The translations under genes were made by a program, and so were the position numbers. 64,000 bases of DNA from Skermanella aerolata KACC 11604 (lineage in GTDB: Bacteria; Pseudomonadota; Alphaproteobacteria; Azospirillales; Azospirillaceae). Below are positions 52,998-62,387 of the stretch, in pieces. Below the pieces are notes generated by a model. It ran no database searches and was not told the origin of the DNA. It worked only from the letters and a program-made list of their open reading frames with translations. The stretch lies in the NCBI RefSeq assembly GCF_000936425.1, contig NZ_AVFK01000008.1, positions 62,001 to 126,000 on the forward strand, in the 5' to 3' direction. How positions within the stretch are numbered: the first letter of the stretch is position 1; each line of letters begins with the position of its first letter.

Positions 52998-55709
52998 ATG
53001 GCACTGAAGCTAGGCAGGATGATAGTTCGCCTGGGCAAATTACTCGGCATTCTGCGCGGTTTGCGGCTGAGGCTCGTCCTGCTGGCCACCTGCGGGATCG
53101 CTCCCCTCACCTTGCTGGTCGGCGAGATCCTGGACGCGCAGCGTCAGGAGGAATTGTCGGAAGCACGTCAGTCGGTTATCCGTCTTACCCGCGAGGCGGG
53201 ACACCGACAGGCCGATCTCCTGTCGAACGTTGAGAATCTTCTGGGGATCCTGACGTCCATCCCGTCCGTCAGGAATCACGATGCGAGCATTTGCAGCGAC
53301 ATACTTGCCGATATCTTCTCGCACGAAAAAGGTCTGACCAATATTTGGACTGCAAGGCTGGACGGCAGCGTCTCCTGCTCCGACGATCCGGCCGGCCTCC
53401 AGCTCAGCATGAGCCAGCGGCAATACTTCCAAGATGCGCTCGATACGGGCGAATTCGTCGTCAGCAACTATATCGTCGGGCGGCTGAGCGGCCGTCCCGT
53501 CCTGGCCACGGCGCTTCCCTTCCGGTCCGACGACCGGAGACCGGATGGCGGCGGATTCGATGGCGTCGTATTCGCGAGCATCGATATCGACTGGCTGTAC
53601 CACCTTGCCGGATACGAGGTCGATGGAACCGAACTGGCGCTCGTGCTGATCGATGCCAACGGCACCATTTTGGCCACGAAACCGCAACGGCCTGATCTCG
53701 TCGGCAAATCGATGCCCGATCACTCGCTCATACAGGCAATGCTGGCTTCCCCCGAAGGTCAGGGTGAACTGCCGGATATCGAAGGCGTCCAGCGGATCTT
53801 CGCTCATGTTTCCCTGACCGGAACAGGCGCCAAGCTTGCCTTGGGCATCGATCGCGCCGCGATTTTGGAGGAGGTGGATCAGCAGCGTCTGTTGAGTTTC
53901 GCCACCTTGCTTCTCGTCGCGTTCGGCTCGATCGTGATAGCGGCGCTTGCCGGCGAATTCCTGATACTCCGCTGGCTGGATGCGGTGAGGGAGGCGGCGG
54001 CACGGTTGGGCAGAGGGGACCTTTCCGTCAGGGCGCCGCTGCCCCCCGGTGGCGAACTCCGCGAACTGGCGGGCGCCTTCAACGACATGGCCGACTGTCT
54101 TGAGCAACGGGAGCGAAGCCGGATCGAGTCGGAAGCGCGGTTCCGGGACATGGCGGAGGTTTCGAGCGACTGGTTCTGGGAAACCGGAACCGACCACCGG
54201 TTTACGTATATGTCTCAAGGTATCCGCATGATCGGTGCCGACAGTTCACGTTTCATCGGGAAAATGCGGCAGGATCTGGCGACCTCCCTGCAAACCGAGG
54301 AAGAGCAGGCTGCCTGGGTCGAACTCGCCGCGACGCTGGAAGCGCGCAGGCCGTTCCGCAACTTTATCTACCGGGTCGTCGGGGCCGGCGGTACGGATCA
54401 TTTTGTCGCCAGCAGTGGAAAGCCGGTCTTCGATAACGATGGCGTTTTCGTCGGCTACCGCGGGGTGGGTCGCGACATGACCGATGCGGTCGAGACATCC
54501 CGTGCGATCACCAAGGCCCGTGAACAGGCGGAGGCGGCCAACCGGGCCAAATCAAGGTTTCTGGCGGTGATGAGCCACGAGCTGCGGACTCCCATGACGG
54601 GCGTGCTCGGCACCATCGATCTGCTGGGCAGCACGCGTCTTTCAGTCGAGCAGAGCCAGTGGCTCGACATCATGAGGATCTCGGCGAAAACGCTCATGAA
54701 GGTCTTGAACGACATCCTCGATTTCTCAAAGATCGAAGCGGATCAGATAAAGTTCGAGTCGATCGACTTTCCGCTCCAGCAAGTCGTCGACGAGGTTGTC
54801 AGGCTTTTCGAGCGCTCGGCCCTCAACAAGGGTGTCGTGCTGGAACAGATGAGCGATGGCGTCGAAAACAGGATCGTTCGCGGCGACCCGACCCGCCTGC
54901 GCCAAGTGTTGCTGAATCTTGTCGGCAATGCGGTCAAGTTCACCGAGCATGGCCGCATTACGATCAGGGTTGTGGCTCAGTCCGCAGGAAAGGAGACGTT
55001 GAGCGTCCGTTTCCAGGTGCAGGATACCGGCATCGGTATCGGAGAGGCTGAACGCGCCAACCTGTTCCAGTCCTTCTCGCAGGCCGACAGTACGACGACG
55101 CGCCGATTTGGCGGCACGGGTCTTGGGCTTGCGATTTGCAAGCGCCTAGTGGAAGGCATGGGAGGGAAGATCGGACTGGACAGCAGGCCGGGCGGCGGTT
55201 CGACCTTCTGGTTTACCGTGCCTCTGGGGATCGGCAGCGTCGCGGATCGCTCCGACCTCGCCAGGAAGGGCGTTCCTGTTCCGATACCGCGCCGAATACT
55301 TCTGGCGGACGACAACGACCTGAACCGCTTGCTGCTGGTCAGCATCCTCAAGCGGGCCGGGCACAGCGTCGTGGCTGTCGAGAACGGTCTGGCCGCGGTC
55401 GAGGCTGCCGGCACTGCCCGGTTCGATGTCGTTATTCTCGACCTTCAAATGCCGGTCATGGGGGGGCAGGAGGCGGCGGCCAGAATACGTTCCATGGGCA
55501 AGGATGATGATGCAGGAACGTCCTGCGGCATTCCGCTCATCGCCTTGACGGCCGACGCCCGACCGGACGGCGCGGGAGAGGATACGATCGATGGGATTGC
55601 CGAATTCGACTGCTGGCTGACGAAGCCGATCGACTCGCTGCAACTGAACAAGGCGATCGAAGAGTGTATCCACAAGGCGGAAAAAGCTGTGCACGCCGCA
55701 ATACGCTGA
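52998..55709 (+). CDS. Hybrid sensor histidine kinase with receiver domain
   Basis: 903 aa from ATG 52998; a TTG at 52968 is possible. TM1 near LVLLATCGIAPLTLLVGEIL, a periplasmic dCache-like sensor (about 50-270), TM2 (LLSFATLLLVAFGSIVIAALAG), HAMP, PAS (about 385-510), HisKA (RFLAVMSHELRTPMTGVLGTIDLL), HATPase (LLNLVGNAVKFTEHG, DTGIGIGEAE, GGTGLGLAICKRLV) and a C-terminal receiver (ILLADDNDLNRLL, VVILDLQMPVMGG, WLTKPID). All catalytic residues are visible. Confidence 0.94.
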   Translation: MALKLGRMIVRLGKLLGILRGLRLRLVLLATCGIAPLTLLVGEILDAQRQEELSEARQSVIRLTREAGHRQADLLSNVENLLGILTSIPSVRNHDASICSDILADIFSHEKGLTNIWTARLDGSVSCSDDPAGLQLSMSQRQYFQDALDTGEFVVSNYIVGRLSGRPVLATALPFRSDDRRPDGGGFDGVVFASIDIDWLYHLAGYEVDGTELALVLIDANGTILATKPQRPDLVGKSMPDHSLIQAMLASPEGQGELPDIEGVQRIFAHVSLTGTGAKLALGIDRAAILEEVDQQRLLSFATLLLVAFGSIVIAALAGEFLILRWLDAVREAAARLGRGDLSVRAPLPPGGELRELAGAFNDMADCLEQRERSRIESEARFRDMAEVSSDWFWETGTDHRFTYMSQGIRMIGADSSRFIGKMRQDLATSLQTEEEQAAWVELAATLEARRPFRNFIYRVVGAGGTDHFVASSGKPVFDNDGVFVGYRGVGRDMTDAVETSRAITKAREQAEAANRAKSRFLAVMSHELRTPMTGVLGTIDLLGSTRLSVEQSQWLDIMRISAKTLMKVLNDILDFSKIEADQIKFESIDFPLQQVVDEVVRLFERSALNKGVVLEQMSDGVENRIVRGDPTRLRQVLLNLVGNAVKFTEHGRITIRVVAQSAGKETLSVRFQVQDTGIGIGEAERANLFQSFSQADSTTTRRFGGTGLGLAICKRLVEGMGGKIGLDSRPGGGSTFWFTVPLGIGSVADRSDLARKGVPVPIPRRILLADDNDLNRLLLVSILKRAGHSVVAVENGLAAVEAAGTARFDVVILDLQMPVMGGQEAAARIRSMGKDDDAGTSCGIPLIALTADARPDGAGEDTIDGIAEFDCWLTKPIDSLQLNKAIEECIHKAEKAVHAAIR

Positions 55710-55867
55710 GGAACAGCCGCCGCGATGGCCCGTTAGCGTCGGACAGCAAATCGGCTTGGATGGCGTAATCGCGCTGTTATGGCCCGAAGAGCCTAATACG
55801 TTGATGATATCGGCGGATGATGCCGTGAACGGTTATCTCGGCTGCCGCTACAGGGGATGAGTGGGAA

Positions 55868-56230
55868 ATGAGCCTGATCGACGACGTTGAAAAGCGGGTG
55901 AAGCAACGCGCTTACGAGATTTGGGAGCGGGAAGGGTGTCCCGAGGGGCGGGAAGCCGACCACTGGGCGCTGGCGAAGGAGGAAGTCGCCATCGAGGACA
56001 ATCAGAGCCAGGCGCTGATGCCCAATCCCTCGCAAGGAGGCGATGATACCGTCGTCCACCCCGAACCGGTGGAGCCGCTGCTTGCCGCTGAAAATCTGGG
56101 CGAAGATACCGGCGGGCCGACCAATCAGTCCGAAGAGCAGCCCTTGCCGAAGAAGACGCGGGCGCGGCGGCCATCAGGTACCGAGACGGCTACGACAACG
56201 CGGACTAGGAAGGGCAAAGCCAAGGAATAA
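55868..56230 (+). CDS. DUF2934 protein with charged tail
   Basis: 120 aa. An N-terminal DUF2934 segment (VEKRVKQRAYEIWEREGCPEGREADHWALAKEEVA, about 6-41) is followed by an acidic, disordered middle and a basic Lys/Arg/Thr C-terminus (KKTRARRPSG, TRTRKGKAK). The family is short and uncharacterised. ATG 55868. Confidence 0.85.
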   Translation: MSLIDDVEKRVKQRAYEIWEREGCPEGREADHWALAKEEVAIEDNQSQALMPNPSQGGDDTVVHPEPVEPLLAAENLGEDTGGPTNQSEEQPLPKKTRARRPSGTETATTTRTRKGKAKE

Positions 56231-56281
56231 CCGCCCGGCGGATGGGCAGCCTATCGAAGAAGTCCAAGCGGGCGGCGGTGC

Positions 56282-56497
56282 TCAGGCCGCGTCGCTGACG
56301 GCAATCAGACCGCCCAGTGCGCCGTAGGCTTTCCTGTCCGCCCTCATCAGCTCCAGCGTTTCGCGCAGGCTTTCCTGCGCGAAGACGCAGGTCTGGCGGT
56401 CAAGCTCGGCGCGGGTCAGTTCAATGAAGCTGTCGAGCAGGCGGGCATGCACGCGGCAGGCAGAACGGAGTTCGGAGGCAATCACGGGGGAACGCAT
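56282..56497 (-). CDS. Hypothetical 71-aa protein
   Basis: Predicted all-helical: VIASELRSACRVHARLLDSFIELTRAELDRQTCVFAQESLRETLELMRADRKAYGALGGLIA. Two Cys, no signal peptide. It converges on the DUF2934 gene with 51 bp between stops, and the reverse strand holds no better frame. No family recognised; its size and composition make it only moderately certain. Confidence 0.55.
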   Translation of the reverse strand: MRSPVIASELRSACRVHARLLDSFIELTRAELDRQTCVFAQESLRETLELMRADRKAYGALGGLIAVSDAA

Positions 56498-56619
56498 GGC
56501 GGCTGGCCCTTCGGCTCATGTTGAACGTAGAGCCATTTAGCGTTTCAGCTGTTAAAGACTGGTAAATGAACGCGTTAACAAGTTCTTTGCAGAAGAACTA
56601 CCTCTTTTGAGTAATCTGC

Positions 56620-58431
56620 TTACTCCACCATCCGTTTCTTGCCATCACTTTCCGTGTGTGAAGTAGCCGGCCCATTTAGCCCTTCATTTGGGCTCGGACC
56701 AGACGCTCCGGCTTTCGGCTCCGGCCGGGGCGGTATCAGCCCGGTAAGCCGCGCATATGCGGCTCCACGAAATTCCTCCATGACACCGGCGACTTCTTCC
56801 TGTGAGCGGCCAAGCGATCTCAGCAGCGTCCCGGCGAGGTGCAGACTACCCTCCATCATCTCGGGTACGACATGGGTGGCGCCGGCCTCCTGGAGATGGA
56901 TCTGGTGCTCGTGATCGCGAGCACGGGCATGGATGTCGAGCAGAGGACACAGCCTGCGGATCGCCGCGACGGCGCGCTCGGCGGCCAACGGCTGGTCGAG
57001 CGTCACCACGGCCGCACGGGCACGGCCTATTCCAGCGGCCTTGAGGACTTCCACCCGGCTGGCGTCGCCGTAGTAGATGGGAAGGCCGCGCGCGCGGCCT
57101 TCGGCGATCCGCGAAGGTTCCAGGTCGAACGCCATATAGGGGAGCCGCTGCGCCTCCAGCAGGCGGGCGACGGTCTGGCCGACCCTGCCAAAGCCGGCGA
57201 TGATGACGTGGCCCTTGAAATCGCGGGCGTCCTGTTCGGTCCTGCGCAGTTCCGCCAGTTCGTTCCTGGGAGTCAAAGCAACAGCCAGACGCCGTCCAGC
57301 CGTCATCAGGAACGGGGTCAGCGCCATGCTGAGGGCGACCACGGCAAGCATCATCTGTCCGGTTTCCATCGACAGGATGCCCAGCGTCATGGCGAGACTG
57401 AACAGCACGAAGGCGAACTCACCGCCCTGTCCCAGGCTGAGGCCGACATGGGTGGACACCGCCATCGGAAAGCCGAAGGCGCGGCACAGGCCGGTCATGA
57501 CGAGTGCCTTGCCAGCCACCAGCGCCGTCACCAGCATCACGACGACGGCCGCATGCTCCACGACGAGGGAGAGGTCGATCGACATCCCGATGGTCATGAA
57601 GAACAGGGCCAGAAGGATGCCGCGGAACGGTTCGATGTCGCCTTCGACCTGGTGGCGGTACTCGGTCTCGGCGATCAGGAGACCGGCCAGGAAAGCTCCC
57701 AGGGCCATCGACAGTCCGGCCATCTCGGTGAGATAGCTGACGCCAAGGACCACCAGCAGGGTGACGCCGGTGAACAGTTCCGGCGACTTTGCCGAGGCGA
57801 CGATCCGGAGAGCCGGGCGGAGGAGCAGCCGTCCGACGATCAGGATGACGACCAGGGCTCCGACCGCCTTGAGCGCCGCCAGCCCCAGCGCCCCGGCGAG
57901 GCGAGTGTCGTGGGAGGCCAGCAGCGGCACGAGCGTCAGCAGCGGCACCACCGCCAGATCCTGGAGCAGCAGGATCGCGAAGGAGACGCGGCCGTGGCGG
58001 GTCGGCAACTCGCCCCGTTCGACCAGGATCTGGAGAACGATGGCGGTCGAAGACAAGGCAAGTCCGCCGGCCAGGATTACGGCGGCCTCCCGGGGCTGGC
58101 CCAGCCAGCGCGCCGCCAGCCAGAACAGGCCGGCCGTCAGGACGACCTGCAAGGTTCCCAAGCCGAAGACGTGGCTGCGGATCGCCTTCAGGCGCTCGAT
58201 CGAGAGTTCGAGTCCGATGGTGAACAGCAGGAAGACCACGCCGAAATTGGCGAGGATCGTCACGCCGGAAATGTCGGAAACGATCCCGAGGGCCGAAGGC
58301 CCGATCAGCGTTCCGGCGACGAGGTATCCGAGCACGGGGCTCGAGCGCAGCCGCTGGAAGATCGGCACGACCAGAACGGCGGCGGCAAGAATGATCAGGA
58401 CATCGTGCAGGTCTTGACTGGAGGGGTGCAT
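56620..58431 (-). CDS. CPA2-type cation:proton antiporter with TrkA-N domain
   Basis: 603 aa. About 12 membrane segments with LAGGLALSSTAIVLQILVERGELPTRHGR, LLLQDLAVVPLL and GLSLGQGGEFAFVLFSLA, then a cytosolic NAD-binding TrkA_N domain (about 415-530: HVIIAGFGRVGQTVARLLEAQRLPYMAFDLEPSRIAEGRARGLPIYYGDASRVEVLKAAG). This fits KefB/KefC/YbaL-like K+ efflux systems. A Crp/Fnr regulator gene lies 51 bp upstream, same strand, and may control it. Confidence 0.93.
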   Translation of the reverse strand: MHPSSQDLHDVLIILAAAVLVVPIFQRLRSSPVLGYLVAGTLIGPSALGIVSDISGVTILANFGVVFLLFTIGLELSIERLKAIRSHVFGLGTLQVVLTAGLFWLAARWLGQPREAAVILAGGLALSSTAIVLQILVERGELPTRHGRVSFAILLLQDLAVVPLLTLVPLLASHDTRLAGALGLAALKAVGALVVILIVGRLLLRPALRIVASAKSPELFTGVTLLVVLGVSYLTEMAGLSMALGAFLAGLLIAETEYRHQVEGDIEPFRGILLALFFMTIGMSIDLSLVVEHAAVVVMLVTALVAGKALVMTGLCRAFGFPMAVSTHVGLSLGQGGEFAFVLFSLAMTLGILSMETGQMMLAVVALSMALTPFLMTAGRRLAVALTPRNELAELRRTEQDARDFKGHVIIAGFGRVGQTVARLLEAQRLPYMAFDLEPSRIAEGRARGLPIYYGDASRVEVLKAAGIGRARAAVVTLDQPLAAERAVAAIRRLCPLLDIHARARDHEHQIHLQEAGATHVVPEMMEGSLHLAGTLLRSLGRSQEEVAGVMEEFRGAAYARLTGLIPPRPEPKAGASGPSPNEGLNGPATSHTESDGKKRMVE

Positions 58432-58482
58432 GCTCGCGCGCTCGGATCGGAATTCGGATGAAGAGCCGTATCGAGGAGATGC

Positions 58483-59181
58483 TTACTCGCCCCGGACCTC
58501 CTCCACCATATCGACCAGACGCGTATAATCCTTTACGACCAGGGTGTGGCCGCGACGTTCGACAAGGCCGCTGCGGGCGAGGTCGCTCAGGACCCGTGCA
58601 ACCGTTTCGCGTGTCGTGCTGACCCGGCTGGCGATGTCGCCATGAACGGGGATCGGGGTGATTTCCGCCGTGTTGTCAGGGCGGAGGCCCGGCTTGGCGA
58701 GCCGGACGATCTCGGCATGGACCCGGTTGTTGGCACCGAGCGTGCTCAGGTCCATGATCCTTCCAGTTGCATTACGGATGACTGCGGCCATTCGCTGCAT
58801 GACGATCAGCGCCACGCGCGGATGGGTCGTCACGATCTCCTGGAACAAGCGCGGCGGTACGAAGGCGATCAGCGTATCGGTCAGGGCGATGACGGTCGCC
58901 GAGCGGCGGCCACCGTCCAGAGCCGACAACTCGCCCATGTAGCCGCCGGCGGAAACGTCGTCGAAGCTGATCTCCCGGCCCGACATTGAGAACATGACGA
59001 CGCGCACGCGCCCTTCCACCACGAGACAGGCGTCCCTCGTATCGCTCAGGTGATCGATGATCTGCTCATCTTCCTTGTACCGGCGCCACCGGCACTGCCG
59101 GACGATGGTCGCCCGCTCTTCCGGCGTCAGGGACGCAAACAGATCGATCTGATCGAGCGAGGCGATCTGCGCTTCCGACAC
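58483..59181 (-). CDS. Crp/Fnr-family transcriptional regulator
   Basis: 232 aa. cNMP-binding beta-roll (about 10-125: LFASLTPEERATIVRQCRWRRYKEDEQIIDHLSDTRDACLVVEGRVRVVMFSMSGREISFDDVSAGGYMGELSALDGGRRSATVIALTDT), dimer helix and HTH_Crp_2 (about 165-215: IPVHGDIASRVSTTRETVARVLSDLARSGLVERRG). It has no FNR-type Cys cluster at the N-terminus, so an oxygen sensor is unlikely. It is upstream of the CPA2 antiporter on the same strand. Confidence 0.92.
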   Translation of the reverse strand: MSEAQIASLDQIDLFASLTPEERATIVRQCRWRRYKEDEQIIDHLSDTRDACLVVEGRVRVVMFSMSGREISFDDVSAGGYMGELSALDGGRRSATVIALTDTLIAFVPPRLFQEIVTTHPRVALIVMQRMAAVIRNATGRIMDLSTLGANNRVHAEIVRLAKPGLRPDNTAEITPIPVHGDIASRVSTTRETVARVLSDLARSGLVERRGHTLVVKDYTRLVDMVEEVRGE

Positions 59182-59416
59182 TGTTGAATTCTCCTGATGA
59201 ACATCGATTGGGTCGGAGGATACCTCACGCGGACCGCCGCCGCGACCCTCCAGAATTCCCCTCGAATAAGCCGCGCAGCACCGTACGGAGTTGTTGCATG
59301 CGGCTATACTCGACCGATTTATAGCAGGACGGGAAACAAGCCATTGTGCCGCAGCTTGCGGCGGCCCATCATCCGTTCCTTTGTCAGTCCAAGATTTGGA
59401 AAGTCAGGTTCAGCCC

Positions 59417-60166
59417 TTGCTCCCCAGCGATCCCGTCAAGACCACCGATCCAGCGGCCCTCGAAGCGGGCAAGACCGGCAAACCGTTGCGGATCGGCCTT
59501 CTGGCCCGCATCCGCGCCTATTTCCTGGCCGGCATCCTGGTAACGGCGCCAGTCGCCATCACGCTCTATCTAGCCTGGGCGGTCATCGATCTGATCGACA
59601 ATTCCGTCTCCAGGCTGCTGCCGGCGCAGTACAACCCGGAAAACTACATGCCGTTCAGCGTGCCCGGACTTGGCGTGCTGATCGTCATCCTGACGCTGAC
59701 GCTGATCGGCGCCTTTACGGCAGGGGTGATCGGGCGTCTGGTGATCCGCATGGGCGAGGGCGTACTGGCCCGCATGCCGATCATCCGGAGCGTCTACGCC
59801 GCCACCAAGCAGATCATGGAGACGGTGCTGGCCAACCAGTCCGCCGCCTTCCGCGAGGTCGTGCTGCTGGAGTATCCCCGGCGCGGGATCTGGACGCTGG
59901 GTTTCATCTCCGGCCAGACCCATGGCGAGGTGCGGGACCTGAGCGCCGACGATGTCGTCAACGTGTTCGTGCCGACCACGCCGAACCCGACCTCGGGCTT
60001 CCTGCTGTTCGTCCCGCGTTCCGAGCTGCACGTACTGTCTATGACGGTCGAGGAAGGCATCAAGATGGTGGTTTCCAGCGGTATCGTGACTCCGCCGGAA
60101 CGGCGCAAGGTGGAAGGGGAGGCGGTAACCGAAGCGCCGGTACGGGCTGCGGCGACGGTCGAGTAG
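59417..60166 (+). CDS. DUF502-family membrane protein
   Basis: About 249 aa. Two N-terminal membrane helices (AYFLAGILVTAPVAITLYLAWAVIDLI and GLGVLIVILTLTLIGAFTAGVIGRLV) followed by MPIIRSVYAATKQIMETVL, VVLLEYPRRGIWTLGFISG and VFVPTTPNPTSGFLLFVPRSE, the DUF502 pattern. No ATG is in frame; TTG 59417 is a working choice, with TTGs at 59291 and others upstream as alternatives. Function unknown. Confidence 0.85.
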   Translation: MLPSDPVKTTDPAALEAGKTGKPLRIGLLARIRAYFLAGILVTAPVAITLYLAWAVIDLIDNSVSRLLPAQYNPENYMPFSVPGLGVLIVILTLTLIGAFTAGVIGRLVIRMGEGVLARMPIIRSVYAATKQIMETVLANQSAAFREVVLLEYPRRGIWTLGFISGQTHGEVRDLSADDVVNVFVPTTPNPTSGFLLFVPRSELHVLSMTVEEGIKMVVSSGIVTPPERRKVEGEAVTEAPVRAAATVE

Positions 60167-60263
60167 GGCGGCTCACCGACCGTTTTGTCCCGGCTGCTGG
60201 GGCCGATGACGGAATTCAGGCGTTACCACCCTGAAATCCCGCCGCCGCGAGCCGCCTGTCCGT

Positions 60264-62108
60264 ATGTCCCAGACTGTCGATCAACTTCCCCGCGGCGAGC
60301 CGCGACGCTTGACCTCGACGCTGCGGAGATACCTGGCGCGTCTGAGGAACGTCATTCCGACGCGGCGGCTGCGGAACAGCGAAACGGTGCTGATCCTTAT
60401 CAGCGCCGGGATCGGAGCGGTGGTGGGATTGGGCGTCGTGCTGCTGCACGATTTCGTAGGATATCTCCACCGCGTCGTCTTCGGTCTGGGCGAGGGCCGC
60501 TACCTCAGTGAGGGAGTGGGAATAGCCACAACCACCATGGTGATGGCGCCTGCTCTCGGCGGGCTGCTCGTGGGCACGCTGATGTACTTCGTCCGGCGCT
60601 GGCGTCCGGGAGATATCGTCGATCCGATCGAGGCCAATGCGCTGTTCGGGGGCAAGATGTCCCTGATCGACAGTTTTCGACTGACGGTGTCGACCGTGAT
60701 TTCCAATGCCTGCGGCGCTTCCGTCGGGATGGAGGCCGCCTATACCCAGACCGGGTCCGGGTTGTCGTCCGCCTTGGGGCAGTTGATCCGGCTGCGCCGG
60801 GGCGATTTGCGGATCCTGACGGGGTGCGGTGCGGCGGCAGCCATCGCCGCCGCTTTCAACGCGCCGCTGGCAGGGGCTTTCTACGCCTTCGAATTGGTGA
60901 TCGGCAGCTATACGCTGGCGGCGCTGGCTCCGGTCGCGGTCGCTGCCCTTACCGCGACCGTCGTCGCACGGGCAACGATCGGGGTGGCGCCCATCTTTTC
61001 CGTCGATGCCTCCACCGTCGGCGTCAGCGCACTGGACTATGTGGCCTTCGCGCTGGTTGGGTTCGCGTCCGGCTGGCTCGGTATCCTGACGATGCAGGCT
61101 GTAACGGTCGCGGAGCGGGTTTTCCGGAAGATCGCGCCGCCGATCTGGCTGCGCCCGGCGCTGGGAGGCTTCTGCGTCGGCCTGATCGCGCTGTGGGTGC
61201 CGCAGGTTCTGGGTAGCGGCCACGGTGCGCTTCAATACATCCTCGACATGAGGCTGGCGATGCCGCTGCTGTTTGCCATGCTTGCGGCGAAGATCCTGGC
61301 GTCGGCGGTGTCCCTGGGAGCGGGGTTCAGGGGCGGCCTGTTCAGTTCGTCGCTGTTCCTCGGCAGCCTGTTCGGCGCCCTGCTGGCGGATATTGCCGGC
61401 ACGGTCTATCCGGCGCTGGAGGTTGCGGATACGGCGTTCATGCTGGTCGGCATGGGGTCGGTGGCGGCCGCGATCATCGGCGCGCCGGTGACCATGGTCA
61501 TGCTGGTGCTGGAAAGCACCGCGGATTTTCCTGCGACCGTCGGCGTGCTGACAGGCGTCGTCGTGTCCAGCGTGGTGGTGCGGAAGGCGTTCGGCTACTC
61601 CTTCGCGACATGGCGCTTCCACCTGCGCGGCGTGCCGATCCACGGCGCCCATGACGTGGGATGGATCGACGACCTGACCGTCGTCCGGGTGATGCGGCGG
61701 GACCAGAAGACGGTGCCGGAGTCGATGACGGTCAGCGGCCTTCGCAAGATCTTTCCGCTGGGCAGCGTCAAGCTGGTGTTCGTCACCGACGAGGGCGGCC
61801 AATACAAGGGGCTGCTCGACATGGCGGCCGTCCACAATCCCGAACTGGACGAGCAGGCCGAGGAAACGCGGGTGCGCGACCTGAGCCGCAACGCCCGCTA
61901 TTTCCTACTGCCGCGTACCAATGTCAGGACGGCGCTGCGGCAATTCAGCGAAGCGGAGGAGGAGAGCCTGCCCGTCCTGGACAATCCGACGAGCCGGAAG
62001 GTCGTCGGCTACCTGACGGAAGCCTATGCGCTTCGCCGCTACAACCAGGAACTCGAGCGCCAGCGGAGCGACGAGTTGGGGACCAAGTACCTGTACGGGT
62101 CGGACTGA
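60264..62108 (+). CDS. ClC-family chloride channel/transporter with CBS domains
   Basis: 614 aa. The ClC core (about 40-460): GASVGMEAAYTQTGSGLSSALG (keeps the gating Glu position), AFNAPLAGAFYAFELVIGSY, GFRGGLFSSSLFLGSLFGAL and GAPVTMVMLVLE. Two CBS domains follow (about 475-600: LTVVRVMRRDQKTVP, FVTDEGGQYKGLL, LPVLDNPTSRKVVGYLTEAYALRRY). It would carry chloride, possibly with proton exchange. ATG 60264 follows 98 bp after the DUF502 gene. Confidence 0.93.
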   Translation: MSQTVDQLPRGEPRRLTSTLRRYLARLRNVIPTRRLRNSETVLILISAGIGAVVGLGVVLLHDFVGYLHRVVFGLGEGRYLSEGVGIATTTMVMAPALGGLLVGTLMYFVRRWRPGDIVDPIEANALFGGKMSLIDSFRLTVSTVISNACGASVGMEAAYTQTGSGLSSALGQLIRLRRGDLRILTGCGAAAAIAAAFNAPLAGAFYAFELVIGSYTLAALAPVAVAALTATVVARATIGVAPIFSVDASTVGVSALDYVAFALVGFASGWLGILTMQAVTVAERVFRKIAPPIWLRPALGGFCVGLIALWVPQVLGSGHGALQYILDMRLAMPLLFAMLAAKILASAVSLGAGFRGGLFSSSLFLGSLFGALLADIAGTVYPALEVADTAFMLVGMGSVAAAIIGAPVTMVMLVLESTADFPATVGVLTGVVVSSVVVRKAFGYSFATWRFHLRGVPIHGAHDVGWIDDLTVVRVMRRDQKTVPESMTVSGLRKIFPLGSVKLVFVTDEGGQYKGLLDMAAVHNPELDEQAEETRVRDLSRNARYFLLPRTNVRTALRQFSEAEEESLPVLDNPTSRKVVGYLTEAYALRRYNQELERQRSDELGTKYLYGSD

Positions 62109-62246
62109 TACCAGGAGCCGAAGAGTTTGACCTGTGGTCGGCAAGTGTTGGGCCACGGCCCAACCTACGAAGCAGCAGCCTGTAGGTTGGGCCGTGGCCC
62201 AACAAACACCGTCCCAACAGGTCAATGTCTTCGGCCCTCGGTATGA
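62106..62246. repeat. Dispersed nested palindrome, copy B
   Basis: Arms 62146-62168 and 62182-62204 are identical to those of copy A (13976-14034), with a 13-nt loop differing at one base. Outer arms TGATACC..GCCGAAGA..TTTGACC and GGTCAA..TCTTCGGC..GGTATGA make the element about 141 bp. Its left end contains the clcA stop codon. It lies between converging clcA and recG. Confidence 0.85.
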
Positions 62247-62279
62247 ACCCAGCGGCAGTGAAGCATGACCGGTCCGGAA

Positions 62280-62374
62280 CGTTAAATGTCGGGCTGAAGA
62301 GGCCCGACCTACAAATGCACACTTGGGCAGAAGCACGCTGCCGTAGGTCGGGCCACTTCAGCCCGACACTAACG
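62280..62374. repeat. Second type of palindromic element
   Basis: Arms 62287-62312 and 62343-62368 (TGTCGGGCTGAAGAGGCCCGACCTAC and its complement) match at 25 of 26 positions, with flanks CGTTA/TAACG and a 30-nt centre. It lies 33 bp from copy B of the other palindrome and 13 bp after the recG stop. It differs in sequence from copy A/B, but ends in the same GTAGGT-type edge. Confidence 0.8.
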
Positions 62375-62387
62375 ATCCTTATTGGCC

